64,000 bases of DNA from Paenibacillus sp. GM2 (GTDB lineage: Bacteria; Bacillota; Bacilli; Paenibacillales; Paenibacillaceae): contig NZ_LN831279.1 in NCBI RefSeq assembly GCF_900069005.2, positions 2,425,875 to 2,489,874 of the forward strand, in the 5' to 3' direction. A model generated the notes under the pieces. It did not search any database, had not been told where the DNA came from, and worked only from the letters and a program-made list of their open reading frames with translations. Made by a program: the position numbers and the translations under genes. Positions within the stretch are counted from its first letter, which is position 1, and each line of letters starts with the position of its first letter. Below are positions 35,137 through 43,840 of the stretch, in pieces.

Positions 35137-35892
35137 CTATTGAGCAATCTGATCGCGAATGCTCTGTAGAATTTTCTTCTCCAGCCTGGACACCTGAACC
35201 TGGGAAATGCCAAGCCTGGCCGCAACCTCGGATTGCGTCTGATCGCGATAATAGCGCAAATACACAATCAGCCGCTCCCGCTCTGACAAGCCGTCGATCG
35301 CCTCATGCAGAGCCAGCTTGTCGAACCAGCGTTCCTGGGACTCATCGGCGATCTGATCCATTAGTGTAATCGGGTCGCCATCATTCTCGAACACCGTCTC
35401 ATGGATAGAGGCTGGCGGTTTATTGGCCTCCTGGGCGAATACGACATCCTCCGGCGTTACCCCGAGCTCCTCCGCCACTTCCTTCACCGTCGGCAGCCGG
35501 TTCAGCACCTTGGACAGCTCGTCCTTCTTCTTGCGTACCTTATTCGCCATTTCCTTCAACGAACGGCTAACCTTCAGCGTTCCATCATCACGCAGGAAGC
35601 GCTGAATTTCCCCGATAATCATCGGAACCGCATAGGTTGAGAATTTGACGTCATAGCTTAGATCGAATTTATCCACCGACTTTAACAGTCCGATGCAGCC
35701 GATTTGGAACAAATCCTCCGGCTCGTAGCCGCGATTCATAAACCGCTGCACGACCGACCAGACCAGCCTTGTGTTGCAGCTTACGAGCCTGTCCCTGGCC
35801 ACATTATCTCCGGCCTGGCTCAAGGCGATCAGCCTTTTCACTTCCGCATCGTCCAAATACTCTCTCGAGGCTTGCTTCACTTCGGCATCCAT
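35137..35892 (-). CDS. sigF: RNA polymerase sigma-F factor
   Basis: First forespore-specific sigma factor. The 251-residue protein has region 2 (PEDLFQIGCIGLLKSVDKFD, YAVPMIIGEIQRFLRDDG), region 3 (VKEVAEELGVTPEDV) and region 4 with the helix-turn-helix SEVAARLGISQVQVSRLEKK. ATG after a GGGTTGGAGA stretch. Third gene of spoIIAA-spoIIAB-sigF, controlled by the anti-sigma factor SpoIIAB and its antagonist SpoIIAA. Confidence 0.97.
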   Translation of the reverse strand: MDAEVKQASREYLDDAEVKRLIALSQAGDNVARDRLVSCNTRLVWSVVQRFMNRGYEPEDLFQIGCIGLLKSVDKFDLSYDVKFSTYAVPMIIGEIQRFLRDDGTLKVSRSLKEMANKVRKKKDELSKVLNRLPTVKEVAEELGVTPEDVVFAQEANKPPASIHETVFENDGDPITLMDQIADESQERWFDKLALHEAIDGLSERERLIVYLRYYRDQTQSEVAARLGISQVQVSRLEKKILQSIRDQIAQ

Positions 35893-35903
35893 ATCTCCAA
35901 CCC

Positions 35904-36356
35904 CTAATTGTATAAAGCTTTCTTTGATACGATCCTCTTCTTCATCCGAATCGAAGTGCCGCCGCCAACCTCGCTCGCGACGTCGAACTCATCCATAAAA
36001 TTCTCCATGATGGTAAAACCCATCCCGGACCGTTCCAGCTCCGGCTTGGAAGTGTATAGCGGCTGCTTGGCCAGCTCCAGGTCTTCGATCCCGCGGCCTT
36101 TGTCTTCGATGAGCAGGGTAATCGTATCCTCCTCAATCCAGGCGGAAATCGTGACGACCCCTTCCGAATTTTCCTCATAACCATGGATTATAGAGTTTGT
36201 GACCGCTTCAGACACTACGGTCTTCAAATCTGTAATCTCATCCATCGTCGGATCCAGCTGAGAGACAAAAGCGGCTACCGTTACTCTGGCGAAGGACTCA
36301 TTCTCCGATTTTGCCGCGAATTGCAAGGTCATAAAGTTACGGTTGTTCTCCATCAT
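35904..36356 (-). CDS. spoIIAB: Anti-sigma F factor SpoIIAB
   Basis: Serine kinase of the GHKL fold that holds sigma-F inactive and phosphorylates SpoIIAA. The 150-residue protein has the N box [12 protein letters not shown], the G1 box [11 protein letters not shown] and the G2 region [11 protein letters not shown] at 36356 overlaps the spoIIAA stop (ATGA), so synthesis is coupled. Confidence 0.96.
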   Translation of the reverse strand: MMENNRNFMTLQFAAKSENESFARVTVAAFVSQLDPTMDEITDLKTVVSEAVTNSIIHGYEENSEGVVTISAWIEEDTITLLIEDKGRGIEDLELAKQPLYTSKPELERSGMGFTIMENFMDEFDVASEVGGGTSIRMKKRIVSKKALYN

Positions 36357-36706
36357 AAAGCGACCTCCAACTCCGAGAGCGCATTGCTCTCATTTTCATA
36401 AATAGACATAATCTTGAACAAGCCTGACATCTCCAGTAAGCGGTATACCGGAGGATTCACATCGCTGACAACCATCTTTCCGCCCTTTTGCTTAATCAGC
36501 TTATAACGTCCGAGTATAACTCCAAGCCCTGAGCTGTCCATGAATTGCAGCGATTTGAGACTGAGCAGGAGATTACGGCAGCCTTCTCGGCCAATCTCCT
36601 CATCCATACGCATACGCACCAAATCCGCTGTATGGTGATCCAGTTCACCGGATAAACGTACAATCAGCGTCTCACGATGCCTAACAGTTTCCATTTGCAA
36701 ATTCAC
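36353..36706 (-). CDS. spoIIAA: Anti-sigma F factor antagonist SpoIIAA
   Basis: STAS-domain protein that frees sigma-F by binding SpoIIAB when unphosphorylated. The 117-residue protein has the phosphoserine loop [17 protein letters not shown] with S58 as the likely site. GTG start after GGAGGAG. First gene of the spoIIA operon, behind a sigma-H-like promoter. Confidence 0.96.
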   Translation of the reverse strand: MNLQMETVRHRETLIVRLSGELDHHTADLVRMRMDEEIGREGCRNLLLSLKSLQFMDSSGLGVILGRYKLIKQKGGKMVVSDVNPPVYRLLEMSGLFKIMSIYENESNALSELEVAL

Positions 36707-36739
36707 GTCTGTTCACTCTCCTCCCTGACATGAACACAA

Positions 36740-36769
36740 CAATTCTACATGACTTCGAACGAATCCTGC
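36740..36769 (-). promoter_or_regulatory. Sigma-H-like promoter of the spoIIA operon
   Basis: On the minus strand GCAGGATTC (36769-36761) and GTAGAATTG (36748-36740) are 12 bases apart, fitting RNAGGAWWW-N11/12-RNNGAATWW with one mismatch in each box. In B. subtilis this operon is read by sigma-H with Spo0A. I see no perfect 0A box next to it. Confidence 0.65.
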
Positions 36770-36798
36770 TCTATGACAAAACTAGAAGAAAAAACCTA

Positions 36799-37986
36799 TT
36801 AATCTACAAAAAACATATGTGCGGCCGTTCGTTTAAATAAGGTCCAAAAGCCCGCCTTGTTAATCGCGGTAGCCGCATTCAGATCGAACTCAGCCAGCGT
36901 CCGTCCATCCTGGACAATCAGCAGTTGGCCAATCAATTGCCCTTCCTTGACAGGGGCGGCAATCTTCTCGGGAACAACCAGCTTTTGCGTAATATTTTCC
37001 AGCTTGGAGCCCTTCTTGACCAGAACGCTCATCGTCTTGGTAGCGGTCAGTTCAAGCTGCGCGGCCTCCCCCTTCTGAACCTTCACTTTGCCGATCACCT
37101 CGCCGGATTTATAGATCGGTTGCAGCGCATATTGCGAAAATGCATAGTCAAACATCGCGGATACTTCACTGTTACGCGTCTTTGTATTCGGCTCTCCAAG
37201 CACGACCGCAATCAAACGCATTCCATCGCGCTTCGCTGTCGCTGCCAGACAGAACTTGGCTTCTGAGGTATAGCCCGTCTTAAGGCCATCTGCCCCGCTG
37301 TAGAAGCGGACCAGCTTGTTCGTATTCACGAGCCAGAATGGCTTAGGGGAATCCTTGCGCAAGTAATCCTGATAGGAACCTGTGTACTTCGTAATCCCCT
37401 CATATTTCAGCAATTCGCGACTCATCATGGCGATATCATGAGCAGAGCTGTAGTGATCGGCTACCGGTAATCCATTGCAGTTGGCAAAATGGGTGTCCTT
37501 GAGCCCAAGCTCTTGAGCCCGCTCATTCATCAGCTTGACAAAGCCCTGTTCCGAGCCTGCGATCTTCTCTGCCAACGCCACGGAAGCGTCATTGCCGGAG
37601 GCCATTGCTATTCCCTTCAATAGATCGTCGACCGTCATTTCTTCCCCGACCTCGAGGAAAATTTGCGAGCCGCCCATCGATGAAGCATGCTCACTCGTCG
37701 TCACCTTATCTGTCAGCTTCAAGCGACCCTCATCGATCGCTTCCATCGTCAGCAGCATCGTCATAATTTTCGTTATACTGGCAGGCGGCAGCTTCTCATG
37801 ACTATGTTTCTCATAAATAACCGTCCCGGTGTCCGCATCTATCAGGATAGCGGAACGAGCATTCTCCGCCAGCGTCAGTACTTCTGCGTTATCGCGCGCC
37901 CCTCCGTCCTCTGCCAAAGCCGCGATAGGCCCTGCAGATACTGTCAATATAAGAGCCATTAGCCCACTGATTAGCAGTTTCTTCAA
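36799..37986 (-). CDS. dacF: D-alanyl-D-alanine carboxypeptidase DacF
   Basis: Secreted low-molecular-weight penicillin-binding protein acting in the forespore. The 395-residue precursor has a signal peptide (to about residue 25), SITK near residue 70 (PPASITKIM), SGN (MASGNDAS) and KTG (GLKTGYTS), and a C-terminal PBP5-type beta domain. TTG start behind AAGGGGGAAC. It lies directly upstream of spoIIAA as in B. subtilis. Paralogous to dacB in this window. Confidence 0.92.
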   Translation of the reverse strand: MKKLLISGLMALILTVSAGPIAALAEDGGARDNAEVLTLAENARSAILIDADTGTVIYEKHSHEKLPPASITKIMTMLLTMEAIDEGRLKLTDKVTTSEHASSMGGSQIFLEVGEEMTVDDLLKGIAMASGNDASVALAEKIAGSEQGFVKLMNERAQELGLKDTHFANCNGLPVADHYSSAHDIAMMSRELLKYEGITKYTGSYQDYLRKDSPKPFWLVNTNKLVRFYSGADGLKTGYTSEAKFCLAATAKRDGMRLIAVVLGEPNTKTRNSEVSAMFDYAFSQYALQPIYKSGEVIGKVKVQKGEAAQLELTATKTMSVLVKKGSKLENITQKLVVPEKIAAPVKEGQLIGQLLIVQDGRTLAEFDLNAATAINKAGFWTLFKRTAAHMFFVD

Positions 37987-38080
37987 GCGGTTGTTCCCCC
38001 TTTATACTAAAAGTCTGGATTCTGCTAACCTAGTATGCTCCATTTCATGGCATTATATTCCTGCATGACGTGTCATCAAT

Positions 38081-38132
38081 AAAAAAAGCGACGTTCCCCT
38101 GAGGCTTATGCCTTGTACAGGAACGTCGCTTT
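38081..38132 (-). terminator. Terminator of punA
   Basis: Minus-strand hairpin AAAGCGACGTTCC / GGAACGTCGCTTT followed by TTTT, 30 bases after the punA stop. Confidence 0.8.
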
Positions 38133-38163
38133 GGTTAAAGTTTTATTATACTTGATCTCCTAA

Positions 38164-38985
38164 TCAGAGCTGCGGTATGATCGTCTGTACCAGACGAAGG
38201 AACTGCTCGCGTACACGATCCGTCGTCTCCATGACTTCGGCATGGGATAAAGGCTGATCCAAAATCCCCGCCGCCATGTTGCTGATACAGGAGATACCAA
38301 GCACCTCAAGCCCCGCATGGCTCGCTACAATGACTTCTGAGACAGTGGACATGCCGACAGCGTCCGCGCCCAGTGTACGCAGCATGCGAATCTCTGCCGG
38401 GGTCTCATAGGACGGCCCAAGCAATCCAGCATACACGCCTTCCTGGAGCGAGAACCCCAGCTTGTCCGCAGCAGACCGGGCCAGCTCGCGCAATCTGCGA
38501 CTGTAAGCCTGCGACATATCCGGGAAACGCGGTCCAAGCTCATCGTCATTGGCACCGATCAGCGGGTTCTTCCCTGTCATATTGAGATGATCGGAAATAA
38601 GCATCAGATCGCCTGGAGTGAAGGAGGTATTAACACCACCGGCCGCATTGGTAACGAGCAGCGTCTTTACGCCCAGTTCTTTCATGACCCGCACAGGGAA
38701 TGCCGTCAATTCAGGACCGTAACCCTCATACATATGGAAGCGGCCCTTCATCATAGCGATCGGCTTGCCCTGCACTTGACCGATTAACAACTCACCAGCA
38801 TGTCCTTCTACCGTGGACTGCGGGAAGTGAGGAATATCCGCATAGGAAATGCTGACCGCCTGTTCCATGTGGTCGGCAAGAATTCCAAGACCAGAGCCGA
38901 GAATCAGCCCGACCTCCGGCTTCATCTGGGCCACGGACGAAATATAATCGGCCGCCTCTACAATCATTTCTTTAGTAAGTGTCAT
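38164..38985 (-). CDS. punA: Purine nucleoside phosphorylase
   Basis: Trimeric phosphorylase of the PunA/PupG type that splits guanosine and inosine to base and ribose-1-phosphate. The 273-residue protein has GSGLGILADHM, GRFHMYEGY and TNAAGGVN. I choose the ATG at 38985, eight bases after AAGGAG, over one two codons upstream. In B. subtilis drm lies between pupG and xerD; it is missing here. Confidence 0.93.
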   Translation of the reverse strand: MTLTKEMIVEAADYISSVAQMKPEVGLILGSGLGILADHMEQAVSISYADIPHFPQSTVEGHAGELLIGQVQGKPIAMMKGRFHMYEGYGPELTAFPVRVMKELGVKTLLVTNAAGGVNTSFTPGDLMLISDHLNMTGKNPLIGANDDELGPRFPDMSQAYSRRLRELARSAADKLGFSLQEGVYAGLLGPSYETPAEIRMLRTLGADAVGMSTVSEVIVASHAGLEVLGISCISNMAAGILDQPLSHAEVMETTDRVREQFLRLVQTIIPQL

Positions 38986-39028
38986 TATCATTTCTCCTTA
39001 AGTTATATTAAAGGGCCTTACGCATCTT

Positions 39029-39973
39029 TTACTCCTTGGTACGGTCGGATCGATCTTCTATTTGCCGCTTTGCCCGGGGATGAAAGGAATCGTACACCGC
39101 TTTTAGATTTCCTCCCGATTTATTCAAATAGAGCTGTAGAGTCGAAGCGCTCTGATTGCCTAACATCTCTTGCACAGCACGCACGTCCGCCCCACCCTGA
39201 AGTAAATGCACAGCGAAGGAATGTCGTAAAGTGTGTGGAGTAATCGGCTTGTTGATCCCGGCCTCCGCCCCGTATTTCTTCACGATTTTCCAAAACCCTT
39301 GACGGCTCAGCATTCCTCCCTGACGATTTGTGAACAAGGGGCCTTGGCCCGCTTCCTTCACCCATCTCGGACGGCAATCCTTCAAATAACGGCCCAGCCA
39401 TTCTATCGTTATGGGCCCAACAGGAATAATTCGCTCTTTACCATTCTCCCCTGCACAGCGCAGAAATTGCAGCTGCAAATGAATGTCGCTTACCTCCAGA
39501 GAGATCAGCTCGCTTACTCGAATTCCTGTAGCATACAATAATTCAAGCATCGCCTTGTCCCTTAATCCCAAGGGGGTATCCGGATCAGGCATGTCCAGCA
39601 AAGCTTCCGTCTCTTCAATGGTTAACGTCTCAGGTGGAGTCCTGTCCATTCTCGGAGACACAATCATCAGGAACGGATCATGATCCATCATCCGCTCCTG
39701 CAGCAAGTAATGTATAAAAGACCGTAGAGTCACAGTGACCCTGGCGATGGTCGCTGGCGACTTGCCCTTCTCCTTCAGAGCGGAGAAATAGAGCAAAATC
39801 CCGGCCCGGGTGACCTCATTAAAATCATCGATTCCACGGCTCTGCAAATAAGCTGCAAACTGCTGTAAATCGCGGGTGTATGCTTCCTGCGTTCGCTCAC
39901 TCAGACCTTTACGATCCGCCAATTGCGATATAAAAGAGGCAATAACCTGTTGCAATTCATCGCCCTCTCTCAT
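39029..39973 (-). CDS. xerD: XerD-like tyrosine recombinase with altered active site
   Basis: Chromosome dimer resolution recombinase by synteny (next to yqzK-fur) and by family. The 314-residue protein has the SAM-like N-terminal domain and C-terminal catalytic domain. R152 (ATGIRVSEL), H247/R250 (PHTLRHSF) and the nucleophile Y282 are present. Two positions differ from XerD: the beta-hairpin lysine is E176 (GENGKER where GKGNKER is usual) and the His/Trp is N273 (LGNQSAS where LGHxxIS is usual). K179 could substitute. The C-terminus is extended and charged. Confidence 0.85.
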   Translation of the reverse strand: MREGDELQQVIASFISQLADRKGLSERTQEAYTRDLQQFAAYLQSRGIDDFNEVTRAGILLYFSALKEKGKSPATIARVTVTLRSFIHYLLQERMMDHDPFLMIVSPRMDRTPPETLTIEETEALLDMPDPDTPLGLRDKAMLELLYATGIRVSELISLEVSDIHLQLQFLRCAGENGKERIIPVGPITIEWLGRYLKDCRPRWVKEAGQGPLFTNRQGGMLSRQGFWKIVKKYGAEAGINKPITPHTLRHSFAVHLLQGGADVRAVQEMLGNQSASTLQLYLNKSGGNLKAVYDSFHPRAKRQIEDRSDRTKE

Positions 39974-39985
39974 CCTAATCTATCA

Positions 39986-40222
39986 TTATTCACCATACCA
40001 AAAAAATAACTTCAACCTTTGCAGCGGGGTCTCCGGATCTACCGCCTCCATACTTCCTGCATGAAAGGCCTTCACCGCTGAGCCCTCCGGAATGCGATAT
40101 TTATCCATCGGGAGCAAAGCTACATCCAGGTAGCTAAACGCTTTGTATAAAGCATAAGCAAGCATAATAAATACAACTACATACTTCAATAGACGTAGAC
40201 TCTTGCGCAAAGAAATGACCAT
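39986..40222 (-). CDS. yqzK: YqzK-like DUF4227 membrane protein
   Basis: A 78-residue protein with a basic N-terminus, one membrane segment at about residues 13-32 (YVVVFIMLAYALYKAFSYLD) and a short outer part with PxDKYRIPEGSAVKAF. Size and place between fur and xerD match YqzK of B. subtilis. Function unknown. Confidence 0.8.
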   Translation of the reverse strand: MVISLRKSLRLLKYVVVFIMLAYALYKAFSYLDVALLPMDKYRIPEGSAVKAFHAGSMEAVDPETPLQRLKLFFWYGE

Positions 40223-40394
40223 CGCTCTCCCCTACCTTTGCCACGGATTGCCGACCTGTTCCGCCATGGAACGAGAACCGCATTTGTACAAGTATATATC
40301 TAATCCGCCAGGTTTATGAGAGCTTCTACCCCTTTTATTGTACATGCAAAAGCAAGCAAATAACAGATTCGACTATCGTACAACCGAAGACAAA

Positions 40395-40429
40395 AATAAG
40401 ACAGAGCGGTTAATCAGCTCTGCCTTATT
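40395..40429 (-). terminator. Terminator of fur
   Basis: Minus-strand hairpin AATAAGGCAGAGC / GCTCTGTCTTATT followed by T4, 35 bases after the fur stop. Confidence 0.8.
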
Positions 40430-40465
40430 GTCATTTACTTAATTATAATGGCCATCTTCCGGCTA

Positions 40466-40933
40466 TTACTCTTCCGTCTTGTCCGTTTTATCTGCCTTAT
40501 CCTTACAACGATGACAGATCCCCTGGAAGTCAAGACGATGATCAAGAACCGTAAAATTATATTCTTTCTCCAGACGTTCTTCTAATGGCCCAAGCCAATC
40601 CTCACGTATCTCATCCATTGCCCCACATTGAACGCAGATCAAATGGTGGTGGTGATGCTTGTTCGTATCGGTTCGCAAATCATATCTGGCTACACCGTCG
40701 CCGAAGTTGATCTTCTCAACGACATGAAGTTCACTAAGTAACTCCAGGGTCCGGTATACGGTAGCCAAACCTATCTCAGGAGCTTTATCTTTAACGAGCA
40801 TGAATACATCTTCAGCACTAAGATGATCTTCTTCATTCTCGAGCAATACGCGAACCGTGGCTTCCCGCTGGGGCGTCAATTTATAGCCATGGGATTGTAA
40901 CTCTTGTTTGATTTTCTCGACTTTCACTTCCAC
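40466..40933 (-). CDS. fur: Ferric uptake regulator
   Basis: Metal-dependent repressor of iron uptake. The 155-residue protein has a winged helix (KLTPQREATVRVLLEN), a His cluster (KHHHHHLICVQCG) and two Cys pairs (CVQCG, CHRC) for structural zinc. I choose the GTG at 40933, six bases after GGGAGG; an upstream TTG at 40948 covers that site. Sits between spoIIM and yqzK-xerD as in B. subtilis. Confidence 0.94.
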   Translation of the reverse strand: MEVKVEKIKQELQSHGYKLTPQREATVRVLLENEEDHLSAEDVFMLVKDKAPEIGLATVYRTLELLSELHVVEKINFGDGVARYDLRTDTNKHHHHHLICVQCGAMDEIREDWLGPLEERLEKEYNFTVLDHRLDFQGICHRCKDKADKTDKTEE

Positions 40934-41040
40934 GTTCTCCCTCCCCAAGCATCGCCGACATTAAGCTGCTTTAATAATTCGCTTCTTTCATTATAGGGGG
41001 AGTTAATCAACAAAGTCAAACATTTTGCTAGAGTGAGAAC

Positions 41041-41667
41041 CTATATCAATAGCGGGGTCACCCAGCTCATGAGCTCGGGAGATATCCAGGTCTCAAAGGT
41101 GGAAATAGCCAGCAGGATCGCCGCCATAGCCAGCGTTAGCGAAGTATACGAAAAGAAGGGCCTGGCCGCACTTCCGCTGCGATGCAAAAGCACCCGATTG
41201 CGAATAATGCTTAATGAAAATCCCACCGCGGCTACGCTCGCGATCAGCAGTGCCGGGATAACGATCAAATTATGCGGGGCGACGGACACAATGGCGAACA
41301 GCAGACCTTTCCATGTGAACTGTCCGACCAGACATCCTACCGTAAAGCCGATCAGAACTCCCTTAAGAAAATCAAGAATAAGAATTCCCGGCAATCCGAT
41401 AACCGAAAGACCCAGTAGCCAGATCAAGCCCAGCCACTTCAAATGCAGGCTTGCTACTGCCCAGAAGGATAAGGTCTGGAATGAAGTTCCTCCATCGTTC
41501 ACCGATACGAAAAAGTCCCCCAAATAGCGAGACAAATCCTGTTGCTGCTCTAATGTTAAGGCATTGACCATCAGTGCGCCGAACACAACCCCCATCAAAA
41601 ATAATACACTGACAAATACATATAACGGTGTCTGATCCCGTAAGGAGTGACGAATTGGTTGCAGCAT
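41041..41667 (-). CDS. spoIIM: Stage II sporulation protein M
   Basis: Mother-cell membrane protein that, with SpoIID and SpoIIP, thins septal peptidoglycan for engulfment. The 208-residue protein has a soluble N-terminus and five membrane segments, with PGILILDFLKGVLIGFTVG and APHNLIVIPALLIAS as family blocks. ATG after AAGGGGG. Followed downstream by fur. Confidence 0.93.
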   Translation of the reverse strand: MLQPIRHSLRDQTPLYVFVSVLFLMGVVFGALMVNALTLEQQQDLSRYLGDFFVSVNDGGTSFQTLSFWAVASLHLKWLGLIWLLGLSVIGLPGILILDFLKGVLIGFTVGCLVGQFTWKGLLFAIVSVAPHNLIVIPALLIASVAAVGFSLSIIRNRVLLHRSGSAARPFFSYTSLTLAMAAILLAISTFETWISPELMSWVTPLLI

Positions 41668-41789
41668 TGGGAGCCCCCTTCTAATCCAGCTTCAATATCT
41701 CTGAGGATTCAAGATGTAACCTTGATTATCCTGATAATACAAGCTATGAAGAAGTCCGCTCCCTTATGCTTAAGTTCCAGCATGTCCTG

Positions 41790-43004
41790 CTATTCTTGCA
41801 CAACCTTGCCGTATATCCCGCCGCCTCCAGCCTGAAGATGCAATGTACCGGCGCGGGCAGCGCATATTTTGTCTGCCAATTCTTCACCAACGACCTCCGA
41901 CAACTGCTCCTTGGAGACATGATGCAAAATATTCATTTCCGTACCAAACACCGCCAATAGCTGATTAAGCTTCGACGGCCCCAGGCCCGGGATAAATTCC
42001 AGCGGGACCTGATAATGATACGGCGGCCTGAACTCCGGTATACTCGATTCTCTACGGTCGGCGATCGATTGAATTCGGTCCAGAACCCCCCGTACAAGCT
42101 TGGTACTTCCGCAATATGGACAACGATCCACCGATACTTCCGCTTCATCAATGATGTAGTTGCAGCTGCCGCAGTATGTGCGATGATACTTCCCAAGCCG
42201 CGGGTTGAGACCGTAATTGCCGGCAACCTTTCTTCCGTCCTTGCCGCGGAGGGCAAATTCAAACTCCCGATAAGTCGGGGCCTGCAACATCATTTTATTG
42301 TACTCCCTGCCAATCTTGCCCAAGGAATGTGCGTCCGAGTTTGTTAGTATCGTGTATTGATCCAGCTCGCTGATCAACCCGGCCATCTCTGAATCTGCGC
42401 TCAGGCCCAGCTCAACCGCACTGATCAATCCGGGATCGAGCACATCTGAAATTCGCGGAGCACAGCTTCCGTATATACTCCGATGCGGTGTGAAAATATG
42501 CGCAGGGATGACCAATCCGCCCCGCCGATACACTTCTTCCTGCAGTTCGCGCGCAGGCACATATACCCGCTGCGAGCTAAGCTGGACATTCTTCATCCTT
42601 GGCTTCAACCATTCTGTGAAGGAACGCATCGTCTCGAAATACGGAAAAAATACGAGCAGATGGGCCGGCCCCATGCCTGGCTCCCTGATTTCCAATTCAC
42701 TGCCGAGCAGCAGAGTCGTCCCTTCGTATGCGATGCCACCATCTGCAAGCTCCTGCATTTGCCCCTGCTCCAGGCTGGTTATGATATCCGCTTGAACACC
42801 AGGTGAATGACAATCGATGATGCCGACCAGTTGAATTCCTTTGCGCTCGGCAGCTTCTTTAGCAATATTGGCAAACGTGAGGTTACGGCTGCCGCTGATT
42901 TTCACCGGATCCCCCGCTTCGGTTCTGCCAATATGAATATGCAAATCAGCAAAATATGAGGAGAGGTTTGCGTGGTTCATTTCATTTGAGCTATTCATTG
43001 CCAT
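41790..43004 (-). CDS. EndoQ-family PHP nuclease (YqxK-like)
   Basis: 404-residue protein with a PHP metal-binding domain: ADLHIHIG (HxH), IDCHSPG, GSELEI, PAHIF and NSDAHS. Next comes a four-Cys zinc ribbon (TYCGSCNY... RCPYCGST, about residues 284-310), then a helix-hairpin-helix end (FIPGLGPSKLNQLLAVFG). This layout fits endonuclease Q, which nicks DNA 5' to deaminated bases such as uracil and hypoxanthine in archaea and some Bacillus. Starts one base after the nudF stop. Activity here is inferred from family. Confidence 0.82.
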   Translation of the reverse strand: MAMNSSNEMNHANLSSYFADLHIHIGRTEAGDPVKISGSRNLTFANIAKEAAERKGIQLVGIIDCHSPGVQADIITSLEQGQMQELADGGIAYEGTTLLLGSELEIREPGMGPAHLLVFFPYFETMRSFTEWLKPRMKNVQLSSQRVYVPARELQEEVYRRGGLVIPAHIFTPHRSIYGSCAPRISDVLDPGLISAVELGLSADSEMAGLISELDQYTILTNSDAHSLGKIGREYNKMMLQAPTYREFEFALRGKDGRKVAGNYGLNPRLGKYHRTYCGSCNYIIDEAEVSVDRCPYCGSTKLVRGVLDRIQSIADRRESSIPEFRPPYHYQVPLEFIPGLGPSKLNQLLAVFGTEMNILHHVSKEQLSEVVGEELADKICAARAGTLHLQAGGGGIYGKVVQE

Positions 43005-43559
43005 CTACTTCCCTGCCTGCTGAGTCAGCCTGCGCTGCTGCCAGATATAAAAGGCTACCATCGTCTTGGCATCAGCAATTCGCCCCTCAGCGAGATATTG
43101 CTGAGCTTCTTCAAAGCTAACCTCGTAGACCTCAAGGAATTCATCCTCATCGGGCGACATCTCCCCGCTCGTTAACTCCTCGGCTAAATACAGATGAATT
43201 ATCTCATCTGAGAAGCCTGGAGCCGTATAGAAGGAATGCAGATGCGTCATACGCTCGCAGCGATAGCCGGTTTCCTCTTGAAGCTCACGGGCAGCAGCCT
43301 CCATCGGTTCTTCACCTTTCTCCAGCTTACCTGCTGGAATTTCCAGCTCACAGCGGCCCATCGCTTGGCGGAATTGATCAACCATCAGCAGCCTTTCATT
43401 GTGAAAAGCGAGCACGGCCACTGCTCCGGGATGCTTCACAATCTCCCTCGTAGCTGTGCTTCCGTCCGGTAGTTCTACTGTATCCACCTGTAATGAAATT
43501 ACCTTCCCCTTAAAAACCGGCTCAGTCGAAATGGTCTTCTCCATCAGTTTATCTGTCAT
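43005..43559 (-). CDS. nudF: ADP-ribose pyrophosphatase (Nudix)
   Basis: Nudix hydrolase that splits ADP-ribose to AMP and ribose-5-phosphate. The Nudix box reads GKLEKGEEPMEAAARELQEE followed by TGY, fitting GX5EX7REUXEEXGU. About 184 residues from the ATG at 43559, which has AGGAGG 12 bases upstream; a further ATG at 43580 is possible. Next to the EndoQ-like gene and divergent from mciZ, as in B. subtilis. Confidence 0.92.
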   Translation of the reverse strand: MTDKLMEKTISTEPVFKGKVISLQVDTVELPDGSTATREIVKHPGAVAVLAFHNERLLMVDQFRQAMGRCELEIPAGKLEKGEEPMEAAARELQEETGYRCERMTHLHSFYTAPGFSDEIIHLYLAEELTSGEMSPDEDEFLEVYEVSFEEAQQYLAEGRIADAKTMVAFYIWQQRRLTQQAGK

Positions 43560-43607
43560 ATGATCTATGATCCTCCTCATGAAATATTCGATCCTTCATT
43601 AAGTCAC

Positions 43608-43636
43608 TCATAACTTGTCCGCTTCGGACATATGGT
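43608..43636 (+). promoter_or_regulatory. Possible sigma-E promoter of mciZ
   Basis: TCATAAC and CATATGGT with a 14-base spacer, fitting the sigma-E spacing and most of its consensus. It lies about 38 bases before the mciZ start and agrees with mother-cell expression of MciZ in B. subtilis. Confidence 0.4.
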
Positions 43637-43673
43637 TTATTATACCAAACCTCCATGTAAAGGAGCAGCGCTC

Positions 43674-43814
43674 ATGAAAAGCTATTTTTCAAAAAAATCA
43701 GTTCGTGTTCAAGGCAAAGCCTGGCAAGTTCGTATTATGCTCAACCAATGGCAAAAAGAAGCAGGAAAATCCGCCAAAGTTAGAGATTTTATTCGAACGC
43801 GGGCCAACAAATAG
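43674..43814 (+). CDS. mciZ: MciZ-like inhibitor of FtsZ
   Basis: Small mother-cell peptide that blocks Z-ring assembly during sporulation in B. subtilis. The 46-residue product has the MciZ pattern: VQGKAWQVRIML followed by KVRDFI, against VGKAWEIRAKL and VKDWI in B. subtilis. I start at the ATG at 43674 after AAAGGAG; an in-frame ATG at 43632 overlaps the promoter. It is divergent from nudF, the same neighbourhood as B. subtilis mciZ. Confidence 0.8.
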   Translation: MKSYFSKKSVRVQGKAWQVRIMLNQWQKEAGKSAKVRDFIRTRANK

Positions 43815-43840
43815 TAGAATATAAAAGAGGTGAATGAATA

